A stretch of 64,000 bases of DNA from JBEDUK01 sp963781595. Its GTDB lineage: Bacteria; Actinomycetota; UBA4738. The position numbers and the translations under genes are program-made. The notes under the pieces were generated by a model. The model searched no databases. It saw only the letters and a list, made by a program, of their open reading frames with translations, and had not been told where the DNA came from. Location: positions 1,364,001 to 1,428,000 of the forward strand of contig CAWAGG010000006.1 of the NCBI GenBank assembly GCA_963781595.1, written 5' to 3'. This document shows positions 44,287-53,529 of the stretch, one piece after another; positions within the stretch are counted from its first letter, which is position 1, and each line of letters starts with the position of its first letter.

Positions 44287-44384
44287 CGACGCGGTCCGCG
44301 GAGCCGGACGGCCGTTGAAGCCCCGCGGGGGCGGACCGGCCGACCTGGCCGGCGAACGGCCCCGGGCGGATGGGGGAGGTCGGC

Positions 44385-44390
44385 TAGGAT
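44385..44390 (+). promoter_or_regulatory. -10 hexamer for leaderless phosphomannomutase gene
   Basis: TAGGAT lies eight bases before the ATG at 44399, with no ribosome-binding site. Confidence 0.5.
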
Positions 44391-44398
44391 GACCGCCG

Positions 44399-45751
44399 AT
44401 GGCCTCCGACCTCCGCCCCATCTTCAAGGCATACGACGTCCGCGGGATCTATCCGGACCAGCTCGACGAGGACGCGTCACGGCGCATCGGCCGCGCGTTC
44501 GCGGTCTGGTCGGCGGCCTCGCGGATCATCGTGGGGACCGACTGCCGTGCGTCCTCGCCGTCGCTGTCGGGGGCCTTCGTCGACGGCGTCACGGCGGCCG
44601 GCGTCGGCGTGGTCGACATCGGCCCGGCGACCACCGACATGGTCTACTTCGCCTCGGGGCGCTTGAACCTGCCCGGGGCGATGTTCACGGCGAGCCACAA
44701 CCCTCCCGCGTACAACGGCATCAAGCTCTGTCGCGAGGCCGCCGCACCGGTCGGCGAGGACACTGGCCTCGGAGCGATCCTGGAGCTGGCGACCTCGTAC
44801 GCGGCTGGGCTGCCGGCGCCCTCGGCCTCCCCCGGTGAGGTGCGGCGGCAGGACTTCGTCGAACCGTACCTCGAGCACCTGCTCACGTTCGCCGACCTCG
44901 ATCGGTTCGCCCCGCTCGTCGTCGCGGCCGATGCGGCGAACGGTATGGCCGGGCTGATCGTGCCGACGCTGTTCGAACGCCTCCCGGCGACCCTCGTCCC
45001 GCTGTACATGGAGCTCGACGGCACGTTCCCGAACCATCCCGCCGACCCGATCCAGCCCGAGAACCAGGCCGACCTGCGCCGGACCGTCCAGGAGCATCAC
45101 GCGGACCTCGGGCTCGCGTTCGACGGCGACGCGGACCGGGTGTTCCTCGTCGACGAACGCGCCGAGGGCGTCTCCGGATCGCTCGTGACCGCGCTGGTGG
45201 CGAAGGCCCTCCTCGAACGCGAGCCCGGCTCGAAGGTCGTGCACAACCTGATCTGCTCGTGGGTGGTGCCCGAGGTGATCCGCGAGAACGGCGGGATCCC
45301 GATCCGGACGCGGGTGGGCCATTCGTTCATCAAACAGGTGATGGCCGAGACGGGCGCGATCTTCGGCGGGGAGCACTCGGGGCACTATTACTTCCGCGAC
45401 CACTACCGCGCGGACTCCGGCCTCGTCGCGAGCATGGTGGTGATGGACCAGATATCGAAGGCGGGCGTTCCGCTCTCGGAGCTGCTGGCGCCGTTCCGGC
45501 GCTACGCGGACTCGGGCGAGATCAACACGGAGGTCCTCGATCCGCAGGCCACGATCGAACGGATCGCCGGAGCGTTCACCGGCGGGCGGCAGGATCGGCT
45601 CGACGGGCTCACGGTCGAGTTCGACGACTGGTGGTTCAACGTTCGAGCCTCGAACACCGAACCGCTGCTCCGGCTGAACGTCGAGGCGAGGACGCCCGAG
45701 CTGTTGGAGGAAGGGACCGCCACGGTGCTCGCGATCATCCGCGGCGCCTGA
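44399..45751 (+). CDS. manB: Phosphomannomutase/phosphoglucomutase (ManB type)
   Basis: A 450-residue alpha-D-phosphohexomutase. Seen: FKAYDVRGIYPDQLDED, the phosphoserine loop MFTASHNPPAYNGIKL, the metal-binding LAFDGDADRVFLVDE, the sugar-recognition IFGGEHSGHYYFRD and the phosphate-binding RASNTEPLLRLNVEA. It interconverts mannose-6-P and mannose-1-P and would feed the GDP-mannose-type nucleotidyltransferase. It is followed by Trm112-like and isomerase genes in one direction, an arrangement also seen around mycobacterial manB. Confidence 0.92.
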   Translation: MASDLRPIFKAYDVRGIYPDQLDEDASRRIGRAFAVWSAASRIIVGTDCRASSPSLSGAFVDGVTAAGVGVVDIGPATTDMVYFASGRLNLPGAMFTASHNPPAYNGIKLCREAAAPVGEDTGLGAILELATSYAAGLPAPSASPGEVRRQDFVEPYLEHLLTFADLDRFAPLVVAADAANGMAGLIVPTLFERLPATLVPLYMELDGTFPNHPADPIQPENQADLRRTVQEHHADLGLAFDGDADRVFLVDERAEGVSGSLVTALVAKALLEREPGSKVVHNLICSWVVPEVIRENGGIPIRTRVGHSFIKQVMAETGAIFGGEHSGHYYFRDHYRADSGLVASMVVMDQISKAGVPLSELLAPFRRYADSGEINTEVLDPQATIERIAGAFTGGRQDRLDGLTVEFDDWWFNVRASNTEPLLRLNVEARTPELLEEGTATVLAIIRGA

Positions 45752-45766
45752 GAGGAGGGGGGAGGC

Positions 45767-45943
45767 GTGCCGGTCGACAAGGAGTTGCTGGAGATCCTCG
45801 TGTGTCCGAGCTGCCATGGTCAGGTCGAGCTCCGCGCCGACGGTGACGCCGAATGGATCGTGTGCCTCTCCTGCGGGCTCCGGTATCCCGTTCGCGACGA
45901 CATCCCGGTGATGCTGATCGACGAGGCCGAACGGCCGTCGTGA
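45767..45943 (+). CDS. Trm112-family small zinc-binding protein
   Basis: A 58-residue protein with two Cys pairs (ILVCPSCHG and VCLSCGLRYPV) and the family end DDIPVMLIDEAE. Trm112 proteins activate methyltransferases in eukaryotes and archaea; bacterial YcaR-like versions are of uncertain role. GTG 45767 follows a very strong purine-rich site. It overlaps the next gene's GTG by four bases. Confidence 0.85.
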   Translation: MPVDKELLEILVCPSCHGQVELRADGDAEWIVCLSCGLRYPVRDDIPVMLIDEAERPS

Positions 45944-47038
45944 CCGGCGCCACGGCGACCGGTGGCGATCGGGACGACCCGGAGGCGCTCGACGACCCCG
46001 AGCGGATCGCTGCGGTCGATGCCTCGGGGATGCTCGGTCAGATCGCCCGGCTCGGCGAGCAGCTCGAACGGGGCTTCGTCGCGACCCGCGCCACGGCCGA
46101 CCTGCCGTCGGGCCAGGGTGTCCGCAACGTCGTGGTGTGCGGGATGGGCGGCTCGGGCATCGCCGGCGACGTGCTCCTCAGCCTCTACGCGGCCCGGTCG
46201 CGGGTGCCGATCGTGGTGTCGAAGGGCTACGCGCCGCCGGGGTTCGTCGGCCGCGACACGATCGCGATCGCGCTGTCGTTCTCCGGGAACACCGAGGAGA
46301 CGCTGGCGTCGTTCGACGACGCCGTGCGCATCGGCGCGCGCGTCGTCGCCGTGAGCGCAGGCGGCGAGCTGGCGATGCGAGCCGAGGATGAAGGGGTTCC
46401 GCACGTCGCCGTGCCGGCGGACGTCCCGATGCCCCGAGCGGCGCTCGGCTATCTCGCCGCGGCTCCGATCGGTGTGATGGACGCCGCGGAGCTCATCCCG
46501 AAGGCCGATCGCGTGGTCGCCGAGACCGCCGGCGCGCTCCGCGTCCAGGCGGTCAGCCTCGGACCCGACCGGCCGATCGCCGAGAACGAGGCGAAGGCGA
46601 TCGCGACGTGGATCGGGGATCGCGACGCCGCTCGCCTGGGGCCCGGAGGGCATCGGCGAGACGGCTGCGGTCCGGTGGAAGAACCAGTTCAACGAGAACG
46701 CGAAGGTGCCGGCGTTCGCCGGCGTGCTGCCCGAGCTCGATCACAACGAGATCGAGGGGTGGTCGGCGGGCAGCGGCGAGCGGTTCGCCGTGCTCGTGCT
46801 CCGGCCGGCGCACGAGCAGGCGTGGGTGGCTCGGCGCGTCGCCGCGACGCTCGCCGCGATCGCGCCGTCCGGTGTCAGCTGCCGGGAGGTCCGTGGTCGC
46901 GACGGCTCGGCGATGACGCAACTGTTCACGCTGATCGCGCTCGGCGACTTCGTCAGCACGTACCTGGCGGTGCGGCGCGGGGTGGATCCGACCCCGGTCC
47001 CGGTCCTGACGAAGCTGAAGGAGGAGCTGCGCGCGTGA
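45940..47038 (+). CDS. Bifunctional phosphoglucose/phosphomannose isomerase (SIS domains), one frameshift as sequenced
   Basis: About 365 residues after repair. The N-terminal SIS domain has VVVCGMGGSGIAGDVLL, VVSKGYAPP and IALSFSGNTEETLASFDDA. The C-terminal one resumes in the next frame with WGPEGIGETAAVRWKNQFNE, NAKVPAFAGVLPELDHNEI and the end TPVPVLTKLKEELRA. One extra base near 46624 separates the frames; removing it gives DRTPLAWGPEGIGE, the expected junction. It supplies mannose-6-P or fructose-6-P beside phosphomannomutase. Probably a sequence error rather than decay. Confidence 0.82.
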
Positions 47039-47883
47039 GCGGGATCGCGCGACCTCAGGACGATCGCTCCGCCGAGGCCGCTGCGACCGTCCGGGAACGC
47101 TCGGATGTTCGCCCCCGCGTCGCCATCGTCCTGGGCTCCGGGCTCGGCGCCGCGTTCGGTCCCGACGCGTTGCGACCCGACGCGCAGATCGGATACGCCG
47201 ATCTGGCCGGATTCCCGCCGCCATCGGTGCCCGGGCACGCCGCCCGGCTCACGCTCGGCGAGCTGTTCGGCGTGCCGGCCGCCGTGTTCTCGGGGCGCAT
47301 CCACTACTACGAGGGGCATGGGATGGCCGGACCCACGCTGATCCCGCGCCTGACCGAAGCCCTCGGTATCCGGGTCCTGGTCCTCACGAACGCGGCCGGC
47401 GGGCTCGACCCCAGGATGTCCCCGGGGGATCTGATGCTCCTCGCGGACCACGTGAACCTGATGGGCGCGAACCCGCTGGCCGGCTGGCGGTTCGAGGACG
47501 GAACGCCGGCGTTCGTCGATCTCACCCACGTCTACGACCCGGCGCTCCAGGGCCTCGCGCTGCGGATCGCCGAACGCGTCGGCGTTCCGCTGACGACCGG
47601 CGTGTACGCGGCCTTCCCCGGACCGTCGTACGAGACACCCGCCGAGCACGCGATGGCCCGAGCGATCGGTGCGCGCGCCGTCGGGATGTCCACCGTGCCG
47701 GAGGCGGTGGCCGCAGCCGCGCTCGGCCTGCGCACGCTCGGCCTGTCGTGCATCACGAACGTGGTCGGCCACGTCACCAGCCACGGCGAGGTCCTGGCTG
47801 CCGCGACGGGCGCGTCGGGGAAGCTGGCCAGGCTGCTGGCGAGTATCCTTGAGAGCCTGCCGGACGATGGTCAGGTGGGCTGA
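47035..47883 (+). CDS. Purine nucleoside phosphorylase / MTA phosphorylase family
   Basis: A 282-residue trimeric-type phosphorylase. Seen: phosphate loop VLGSGLGAAFG, GRIHYYEGH, VLVLTNAAGGLDPRMSPGDL, the purine-site FPGPSYETPAEHAM, GMSTVPEAVAA and SCITNVVGHVTSHGEV. Substrate may be inosine/guanosine or methylthioadenosine. The presence of SahH and MtnA just downstream makes MTA or 5'-deoxyadenosine phosphorolysis worth testing. GTG start overlaps the isomerase stop and has GGAGGAG upstream. Confidence 0.88.
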   Translation: MSGIARPQDDRSAEAAATVRERSDVRPRVAIVLGSGLGAAFGPDALRPDAQIGYADLAGFPPPSVPGHAARLTLGELFGVPAAVFSGRIHYYEGHGMAGPTLIPRLTEALGIRVLVLTNAAGGLDPRMSPGDLMLLADHVNLMGANPLAGWRFEDGTPAFVDLTHVYDPALQGLALRIAERVGVPLTTGVYAAFPGPSYETPAEHAMARAIGARAVGMSTVPEAVAAAALGLRTLGLSCITNVVGHVTSHGEVLAAATGASGKLARLLASILESLPDDGQVG

Positions 47884-47933
47884 CGAACCCGTGGACGACC
47901 GCTGACGCACGACCTGCGACGAACGGAGGCAAC

Positions 47934-49190
47934 GTGGATTGCGACGTGAGGGATCTGGTGCTCGCCCCGCAGGGGCAGGACCGGATCGCGTGGGCCGCAC
48001 AGGAGATGAAGGTGCTCGCGCTGATCCGGGAGCGCTTCGAGAAGGAGCGCCCGCTGGAAGGGATCCGGATCGGCGCCTGCCTGCACGTGACGACCGAGAC
48101 GGCGAACCTCGTTCGAACCCTCGTCGCCGGCGGGGCCGAGGTCGCGCTGTGCGCGTCGAACCCGCTGTCGACTCAGGACGACACCGCGGCGGCGCTGTGC
48201 GAAGACGACGGGATCGACGTGTTCGCGATAAAGGGCGTGGACACCGAGACGTACTACCGACACCTGAACGCGGTCCTCGACCGGCATCCGCAGATCACGA
48301 TGGACGACGGTTGCGACCTGGTCACGCTGCTGCATCGCGAGCGGAAGGATCAGCTGGCCGAGCTGATCGGCGGCACGGAGGAGACCACGACCGGGGTGAT
48401 CAGGCTGCGGGCGATGGCGGCCGACGACGTGCTCGGGTACCCCATCGTCGCGGTGAACGACGCCGACACGAAGCACCTGTTCGACAACCGGTTCGGCACC
48501 GGGCAGTCGACGATCGACGGGATCGTCCGAGCGACGAACCTCTTGCTCGCTGGCCGAACGGTCGTCGTCTGCGGCTACGGCATGTGCGGCCGCGGCGTCG
48601 CATCCCGGGCGCGTGGGTTGGGCGCCCGCGTCATCGTGACCGAGGTGCAGCCGCTCGCGGCCCTCGAGGCCGTGATGGAGGGGTTCGAGGTGATACCGAT
48701 GCGCGACGCCGCACGCATCGCGGATCTGTTCATCACGGTGACCGGCGACACCAGCGTGCTGTCCCGCGACGTCTTCGGGCTGATGAAGGACGGAGCGGTG
48801 ATGGCGAACTCCGGCCACTTCGACGTCGAGATCGACACGGTCGCGCTCGCCGAGGACGCCGTCGAGGTCCGCCGGGTGCGCGAGTTCGTCGACGAATACC
48901 GCCTGGCCGACGGACGGAAGCTGTTCCTCCTGGCCGAGGGCCGGTTGGTGAACCTCGCCGCCGCGGAGGGCCATCCCGCGTCGGTGATGGACATGTCGTT
49001 CGCCAACCAAGCGCTGTCCGTGGAGTGGGTGGTCAAGCACGCCGACGAACTGCGGCCCCAGGTCTACGGCGTCCCGGCTGAGATCGACGCCGACGTTGCC
49101 CGGCTGAAGCTCGCGGCCATGGGGGTCGAGATCGACGAGCTCACGGCCGAGCAGACGTCGTACCTCGCATCCTGGCAGCAGGGCACCTAG
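47934..49190 (+). CDS. ahcY: Adenosylhomocysteinase (short type)
   Basis: A 418-residue enzyme that splits S-adenosylhomocysteine to adenosine and homocysteine. Seen: CLHVTTETANLVRTLVAGGA, SNPLSTQDDTAAAL, MDDGCDLVTLLH, GTGQSTIDGIVRATNLLLAG and the NAD-binding VVVCGYGMCGRGVASRARGL. It lacks the roughly 40-residue insert and the KPxxYRY end of the long actinobacterial and eukaryotic enzymes; it ends ELTAEQTSYLASWQQGT like archaeal and thermophile versions. GTG start with CGGAGG upstream. Confidence 0.93.
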   Translation: MDCDVRDLVLAPQGQDRIAWAAQEMKVLALIRERFEKERPLEGIRIGACLHVTTETANLVRTLVAGGAEVALCASNPLSTQDDTAAALCEDDGIDVFAIKGVDTETYYRHLNAVLDRHPQITMDDGCDLVTLLHRERKDQLAELIGGTEETTTGVIRLRAMAADDVLGYPIVAVNDADTKHLFDNRFGTGQSTIDGIVRATNLLLAGRTVVVCGYGMCGRGVASRARGLGARVIVTEVQPLAALEAVMEGFEVIPMRDAARIADLFITVTGDTSVLSRDVFGLMKDGAVMANSGHFDVEIDTVALAEDAVEVRRVREFVDEYRLADGRKLFLLAEGRLVNLAAAEGHPASVMDMSFANQALSVEWVVKHADELRPQVYGVPAEIDADVARLKLAAMGVEIDELTAEQTSYLASWQQGT

Positions 49191-49200
49191 CGGGGGGGCC

Positions 49201-49584
49201 GTGGCCGACGAGCTCCTGACGGCGTTCCGCGCGGCGGGTCGCACCCTCTTCACCTTCGGTCTGGTGAAGGGCTCTGAGGGGAACCTGTCCACCTACGACG
49301 GCACGACGCTGGTGATCACGCGGACGGGCTCGGAGCTCGGGAACCTGGGAGAGGGGGACCTGATCGTCGGGCCGCTCGACGGCTCGCTCGACGGCGCGTC
49401 GAGCGACCTCGAGGTGCACCTGCAGACCTATGCCGAACGCGGCCCCGGTGCGTTCGCGCACTGTCATCCGCCGGGCACCGTCCCCGAGGAGGGGGGCGGA
49501 CCTGGCGCCCACGGCGTGTACGCGTTCGACGCGACGCTCGACGCCGCGGCCGCCGAGTGCGTCCGCCGCGCGCGGGAGGGTTGA
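49201..49584 (+). CDS. Compact class II aldolase/adducin-like protein
   Basis: Only 127 residues, against about 200-220 for FucA/AraD/MtnB. The N-terminal part aligns well: GLVKGSEGNLSTYDG, LVITRTGSELGNL, ASSDLEVHLQTY and AFAHCHPPG. It then skips some 55 residues through a Gly/Pro linker (GTVPEEGGGPG) straight to AHGVYAFDATLDAAAAEC, which matches the family's later HG block. All four FucA metal-ligand positions are represented: D69 (for Glu), H87, H89, H104. It lies between ahcY and mtnA, its stop overlapping the mtnA ATG. A role in MTA/deoxynucleoside-derived sugar-phosphate cleavage is inferred. Confidence 0.72.
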   Translation: MADELLTAFRAAGRTLFTFGLVKGSEGNLSTYDGTTLVITRTGSELGNLGEGDLIVGPLDGSLDGASSDLEVHLQTYAERGPGAFAHCHPPGTVPEEGGGPGAHGVYAFDATLDAAAAECVRRAREG

Positions 49585-50696
49585 TGCCGGCCGCGCCCCC
49601 GGGCGTGGCCGCCCCTCGCCGGGCTCGTGGCATCCCCCGACCGGTCGTGTGGTCGCGCGGTGCGGTTCGGATCCTCGACCAGACCCGACTCCCGCGCGAG
49701 GTGCGGTACCTCGAATGCCGAACTTCCGGCGACGTGGTGGCGGCGATCCGTTCGCTGGCCGTCCGCGGCGCGCCGCTGATCGGCATCGCCGGGGCGTACG
49801 GGACGGTGCTGGGGGCGAACGGGCTCCGCACGACGGACGTCCGTACCGTCCTTCGCGCCATCGAGCGCGCCGGCGCGAAGCTCGCCGCTGCCAGGCCGAC
49901 GGCGGTGAACCTGCCGGTGGCGGTCGGCCGCGTGGTGCGCGCGGCCGCGGGCGCCGCTGCCGCCGACGGGGGGACCGCCGCCGACGCCGGTCGCGTCGTG
50001 AACGCCGCGCTGGAAGAGGCGATCCGGATCGACCAGCAGGAGCGCGACGCGTGTGCGGCGATCGGGCTGCACGGGGCGCAGGTGGTTCCCTCGGGCGCCC
50101 GGATCCTGACGCATTGCAACACGGGAGCGCTCGCGACGAACTGGGACGGGACGGCGCAGGCGATGATCGCGCAGGCCCACCGGCTCGGGAAGGTCGCGAG
50201 GGTCTGGGTCGACGAGACGCGGCCAGTGCTCCAGGGCGCGCGGCTGACGGCGTGGGAGTTGCAACGGCTCGGCGTTCCGATGACGCTACTCGCGGACACG
50301 GCGGCGGGTTGGATGATGGCGCGCGGGGAGGTGGATCTGGTCGTGGTCGGGGCGGATCGGATCGCGGCGAACGGCGACGTCGCGAACAAGATCGGCACGT
50401 ACCAGCTCGCCGTGCTCGCGCGCCAGCACCGGATCCCGTTCTACGTGGCCGCGCCGACGTCGACCGTGGACCTGAGCACCGGGTCGGGTTCGCTGATCCC
50501 CATCGAGGACCGCGACCCGCGGGAGGTCCTGGCGCCGCTGGGGGTGGCGGTGGCGCCGTCCGGGACGCCGGCCGCGAACCCGTCGTTCGACGTGACGCCC
50601 GCCCGCCTGGTGAGCGGAGTGGTCACGGAGCGCGGCATCGTCCGGGCGCCCTACCGTCGCTCGCTCGCATCGGTGGTCCGCGGGGGTAGCGCGTGA
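49584..50696 (+). CDS. mtnA: S-methyl-5-thioribose-1-phosphate isomerase MtnA
   Basis: A 370-residue aldose-ketose isomerase of methionine salvage; relatives also isomerise 5-deoxyribose-1-P. Seen: LDQTRLPREVRYLECRTSGD, IRSLAVRGAPLIGIAGAYG, the catalytic cysteine loop LTHCNTGALAT, VDETRPVLQGARLTAWEL and the catalytic aspartate block VVGADRIAANGDVANKIGTY. ATG 49584 overlaps the aldolase stop; the next gene's GTG overlaps its stop, so a run of coupled genes extends from the aldolase to 51391. Confidence 0.92.
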   Translation: MPAAPPGVAAPRRARGIPRPVVWSRGAVRILDQTRLPREVRYLECRTSGDVVAAIRSLAVRGAPLIGIAGAYGTVLGANGLRTTDVRTVLRAIERAGAKLAAARPTAVNLPVAVGRVVRAAAGAAAADGGTAADAGRVVNAALEEAIRIDQQERDACAAIGLHGAQVVPSGARILTHCNTGALATNWDGTAQAMIAQAHRLGKVARVWVDETRPVLQGARLTAWELQRLGVPMTLLADTAAGWMMARGEVDLVVVGADRIAANGDVANKIGTYQLAVLARQHRIPFYVAAPTSTVDLSTGSGSLIPIEDRDPREVLAPLGVAVAPSGTPAANPSFDVTPARLVSGVVTERGIVRAPYRRSLASVVRGGSA

Positions 50697-51391
50697 GCCC
50701 GCGGACACGGCGCGGGCCCGAGCCCACGTTCGACTCCCCGCCCGGCCCCGTGGTGGTTCGCATCGTGTTCGAACGCTTCCCCGTCACGATCAAGGGCGCC
50801 TTCGTGCTGCGGGGAGGCGATACCGATCCTCACGTCGCGCGGATCGCCACGGCCGACGTCGCGCGGACGCCGACGGGGCCGGCGAAGCCGATCCCGATCG
50901 AGAGCGCGGCGATGGACGTGGCGCCGCGCCGCGACCTCTTCCTCCCGTTCGAGGTGACGATCGCCGACCTGGAGCCGTCGTGGTACGTCGTGCGGTGCGG
51001 TCTGCAGGTCGACGGCGCCGCGCCGATCACGGTGGAGAGCCGGCCGTTCGTGATGCCGTGGCCAAGGGGAACGATGGCGACCGGGACCTTCGCACCGGGG
51101 GATCGTCTGGCCGGGAGCACCGGCGCCCTCGTCGTCGACAAGGTGGACCTCAGGACCGATCGCGTCGAGGTGCTCTGGCACACCGAGGATCGGGCGAAGG
51201 CCGAACCCGCGCTCATCGCGTCAGCGGACGGCGTCGAGCTCGAAGCGGTCCCGGCGCCGGCGGGAGCCGATCCGGGATCCGACCGGCGCCGGTCCGTCTG
51301 GTACCCGGCGCCGAAGGGAACCCGATCGGTGGCGATCGAGCTCATCCCCCGGTCCTCGGCGAAGGGTCGCCTGACGTTCCCGCTCGCCTGA
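50693..51391 (+). CDS. Hypothetical protein, beta-rich
   Basis: A 232-residue protein without signal peptide or membrane helix. It is mostly beta-prone (VVVRIVFERFPVTIKGAFVL, VTIADLEPSWYVVRCGLQVD, SVAIELIPRSSAKGRLTF), and a central segment FAPGDRLAGSTGALVVDKVD precedes a second half. GTG 50693 overlaps the mtnA stop. I do not recognise the family; its place after mtnA suggests co-expression with salvage genes but not a function. Confidence 0.55.
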   Translation: MSPRTRRGPEPTFDSPPGPVVVRIVFERFPVTIKGAFVLRGGDTDPHVARIATADVARTPTGPAKPIPIESAAMDVAPRRDLFLPFEVTIADLEPSWYVVRCGLQVDGAAPITVESRPFVMPWPRGTMATGTFAPGDRLAGSTGALVVDKVDLRTDRVEVLWHTEDRAKAEPALIASADGVELEAVPAPAGADPGSDRRRSVWYPAPKGTRSVAIELIPRSSAKGRLTFPLA

Positions 51392-51421
51392 CCGGGCCGC
51401 GCGGATGTCTGGGGCGGCCGG

Positions 51422-51427
51422 TACGGT
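51422..51427 (+). promoter_or_regulatory. -10 hexamer for leaderless comF
   Basis: TACGGT lies six bases before the GTG at 51434, with no ribosome-binding site. Confidence 0.45.
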
Positions 51428-51433
51428 CGCCGT

Positions 51434-52204
<771 letters not shown>

Positions 52205-52277
52205 GCGAGACCGGTGCCTGGTAGTACGGTTGCCGGAGCCGAGGACACGCAGCCAGGGGGGATGGAAGGAGGCGGCG

Positions 52278-52631
52278 ATGGTGGATCTGGTGATCAAGAG
52301 CCGAGGTGTCCAGATCACCGATCAGGTCAGGAAGGTGACCGAGCACCGCGTCGCGAAGCTCGACGGACCCCGACGGCCGTCCATCAGCCGGCTCGAGGTC
52401 GAGATCGTCGAGGAACCGACGCCGCGCATCGGAGGGGGTCATCGCGTCCATCTGACGTGCCGGACGTCGCGCAAGACGTTCCGATCCGAGGCGACCGGAG
52501 CGACGATCGACGCGGCGTTGGACCAGGCCGTCGAACGCCTCGATCGCCAGATCGAGACGTACCGGAGCAAGCTCGAGGCTCGCGCCACGCGCGCGGGGTC
52601 GCATACGATATCCACGGCCGCGCCGGAGTAG
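52278..52631 (+). CDS. hpf: Ribosome hibernation promoting factor, short form
   Basis: A 117-residue HPF/RaiA domain protein (MVDLVIKSRGVQITDQVRKV, RLEVEIVEEPTPR, HRVHLTCRTSRKTFRSEA, IDAALDQAVERLDRQIETYR). It binds the 30S decoding site in resting cells. Actinobacteria usually carry long HPF with a C-terminal dimerisation domain; this one ends soon after the alpha helix, and no second domain follows in any frame that I can see. ATG 52278 has a strong GGAAGGAGG site. Position between comF and secA is the conserved one. Confidence 0.85.
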   Translation: MVDLVIKSRGVQITDQVRKVTEHRVAKLDGPRRPSISRLEVEIVEEPTPRIGGGHRVHLTCRTSRKTFRSEATGATIDAALDQAVERLDRQIETYRSKLEARATRAGSHTISTAAPE

Positions 52632-52776
52632 CCGGCGGGACCGCGGGAGCGTCACCGGCCCGCTCGAACGGGCGACCCGGCGGGGCCGGGCGGCCGGGCA
52701 CGGGTCTCGCCGGGCGGTCATGCCGCTTGGCCCTGGAGCGCTCGCAGGCTGGACCAGGATCACGTCGAGGAGGCGG

Positions 52777-53520
52777 ATGGATCCGACCACGCATCCGAAC
52801 GGCAGCGCCGACGGTCGCGAGCCGGCTGGTGCCGCCCGCCCGCCGGATGGCCCCGGCCGCGAGCCGCTGCGGGTCCTGATCGTCGACGACCACGCGCTCT
52901 TTCGGCGGGGCCTGCACCTCGTCCTCGAGCAGGAGCCGGGCATGGCGATCGTGGGCGAGGCCGCGGACGGCGAAGAGGCGATCGACACCGCGCAGGAGCT
53001 CATGCCCGACGTCATCCTGATGGACGTTCGGATGCCCCGTCGGAGCGGGATCGAGGCGACGGAGCGCATCAAGGAACTCCTGCCGCACGTCGCGATCCTG
53101 ATGCTGACGATCTCCGAGGACGAGGCGGACCTGTTCGACGCCGTCAAGGCCGGGGCTGCCGGGTACCTGCTGAAGGAGATCCCGATCGAGGAGGTGGCCG
53201 AGGCGGTGCGGGCCGTCGCGGCCGGACAGTCGCGGCTCTCGCCGTCGATGGCCTCGAAGCTCCTGACCGAGTTCGCCGTCCTTTCGCGCCGCGCGCAGGA
53301 GCCTGCCCAGCCGCCGCCTCCCCGGCTGACGGACCGCGAGATGGAGGTCCTGGGCCTCGTCGCGAAGGGTCTGTCGAACCGCGAGATCGCCAAGGAGCTG
53401 TTCATCTCGGAGAACACGGTCAAGAACCACATCCGCAACATCCTCGAGAAGCTGCACCTGCACTCCAGGATGGAAGCCGTGGTCTACGCCGTCCGGGAGA
53501 AACTCCTCGAGATCACCTGA
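52777..53520 (+). CDS. NarL/FixJ-family response regulator
   Basis: A 247-residue regulator. The receiver domain has VLIVDDHALFRRGL and the phospho-acceptor D83 (VILMDVRMPRRSG), with the conserved Lys in GAAGYLLKEI. The LuxR-type HTH lies at about 180-240 (LTDREMEVLGLVAKGLSNRE, FISENTVKNHIRNILEKL). A 30-residue Pro/Gly-rich N-terminal extension precedes the receiver. There is no histidine kinase nearby, so the partner is unknown. ATG 52777 has AGGAGGCGG upstream. Confidence 0.9.
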   Translation: MDPTTHPNGSADGREPAGAARPPDGPGREPLRVLIVDDHALFRRGLHLVLEQEPGMAIVGEAADGEEAIDTAQELMPDVILMDVRMPRRSGIEATERIKELLPHVAILMLTISEDEADLFDAVKAGAAGYLLKEIPIEEVAEAVRAVAAGQSRLSPSMASKLLTEFAVLSRRAQEPAQPPPPRLTDREMEVLGLVAKGLSNREIAKELFISENTVKNHIRNILEKLHLHSRMEAVVYAVREKLLEIT

Positions 53521-53529
53521 CGGCGCTCT

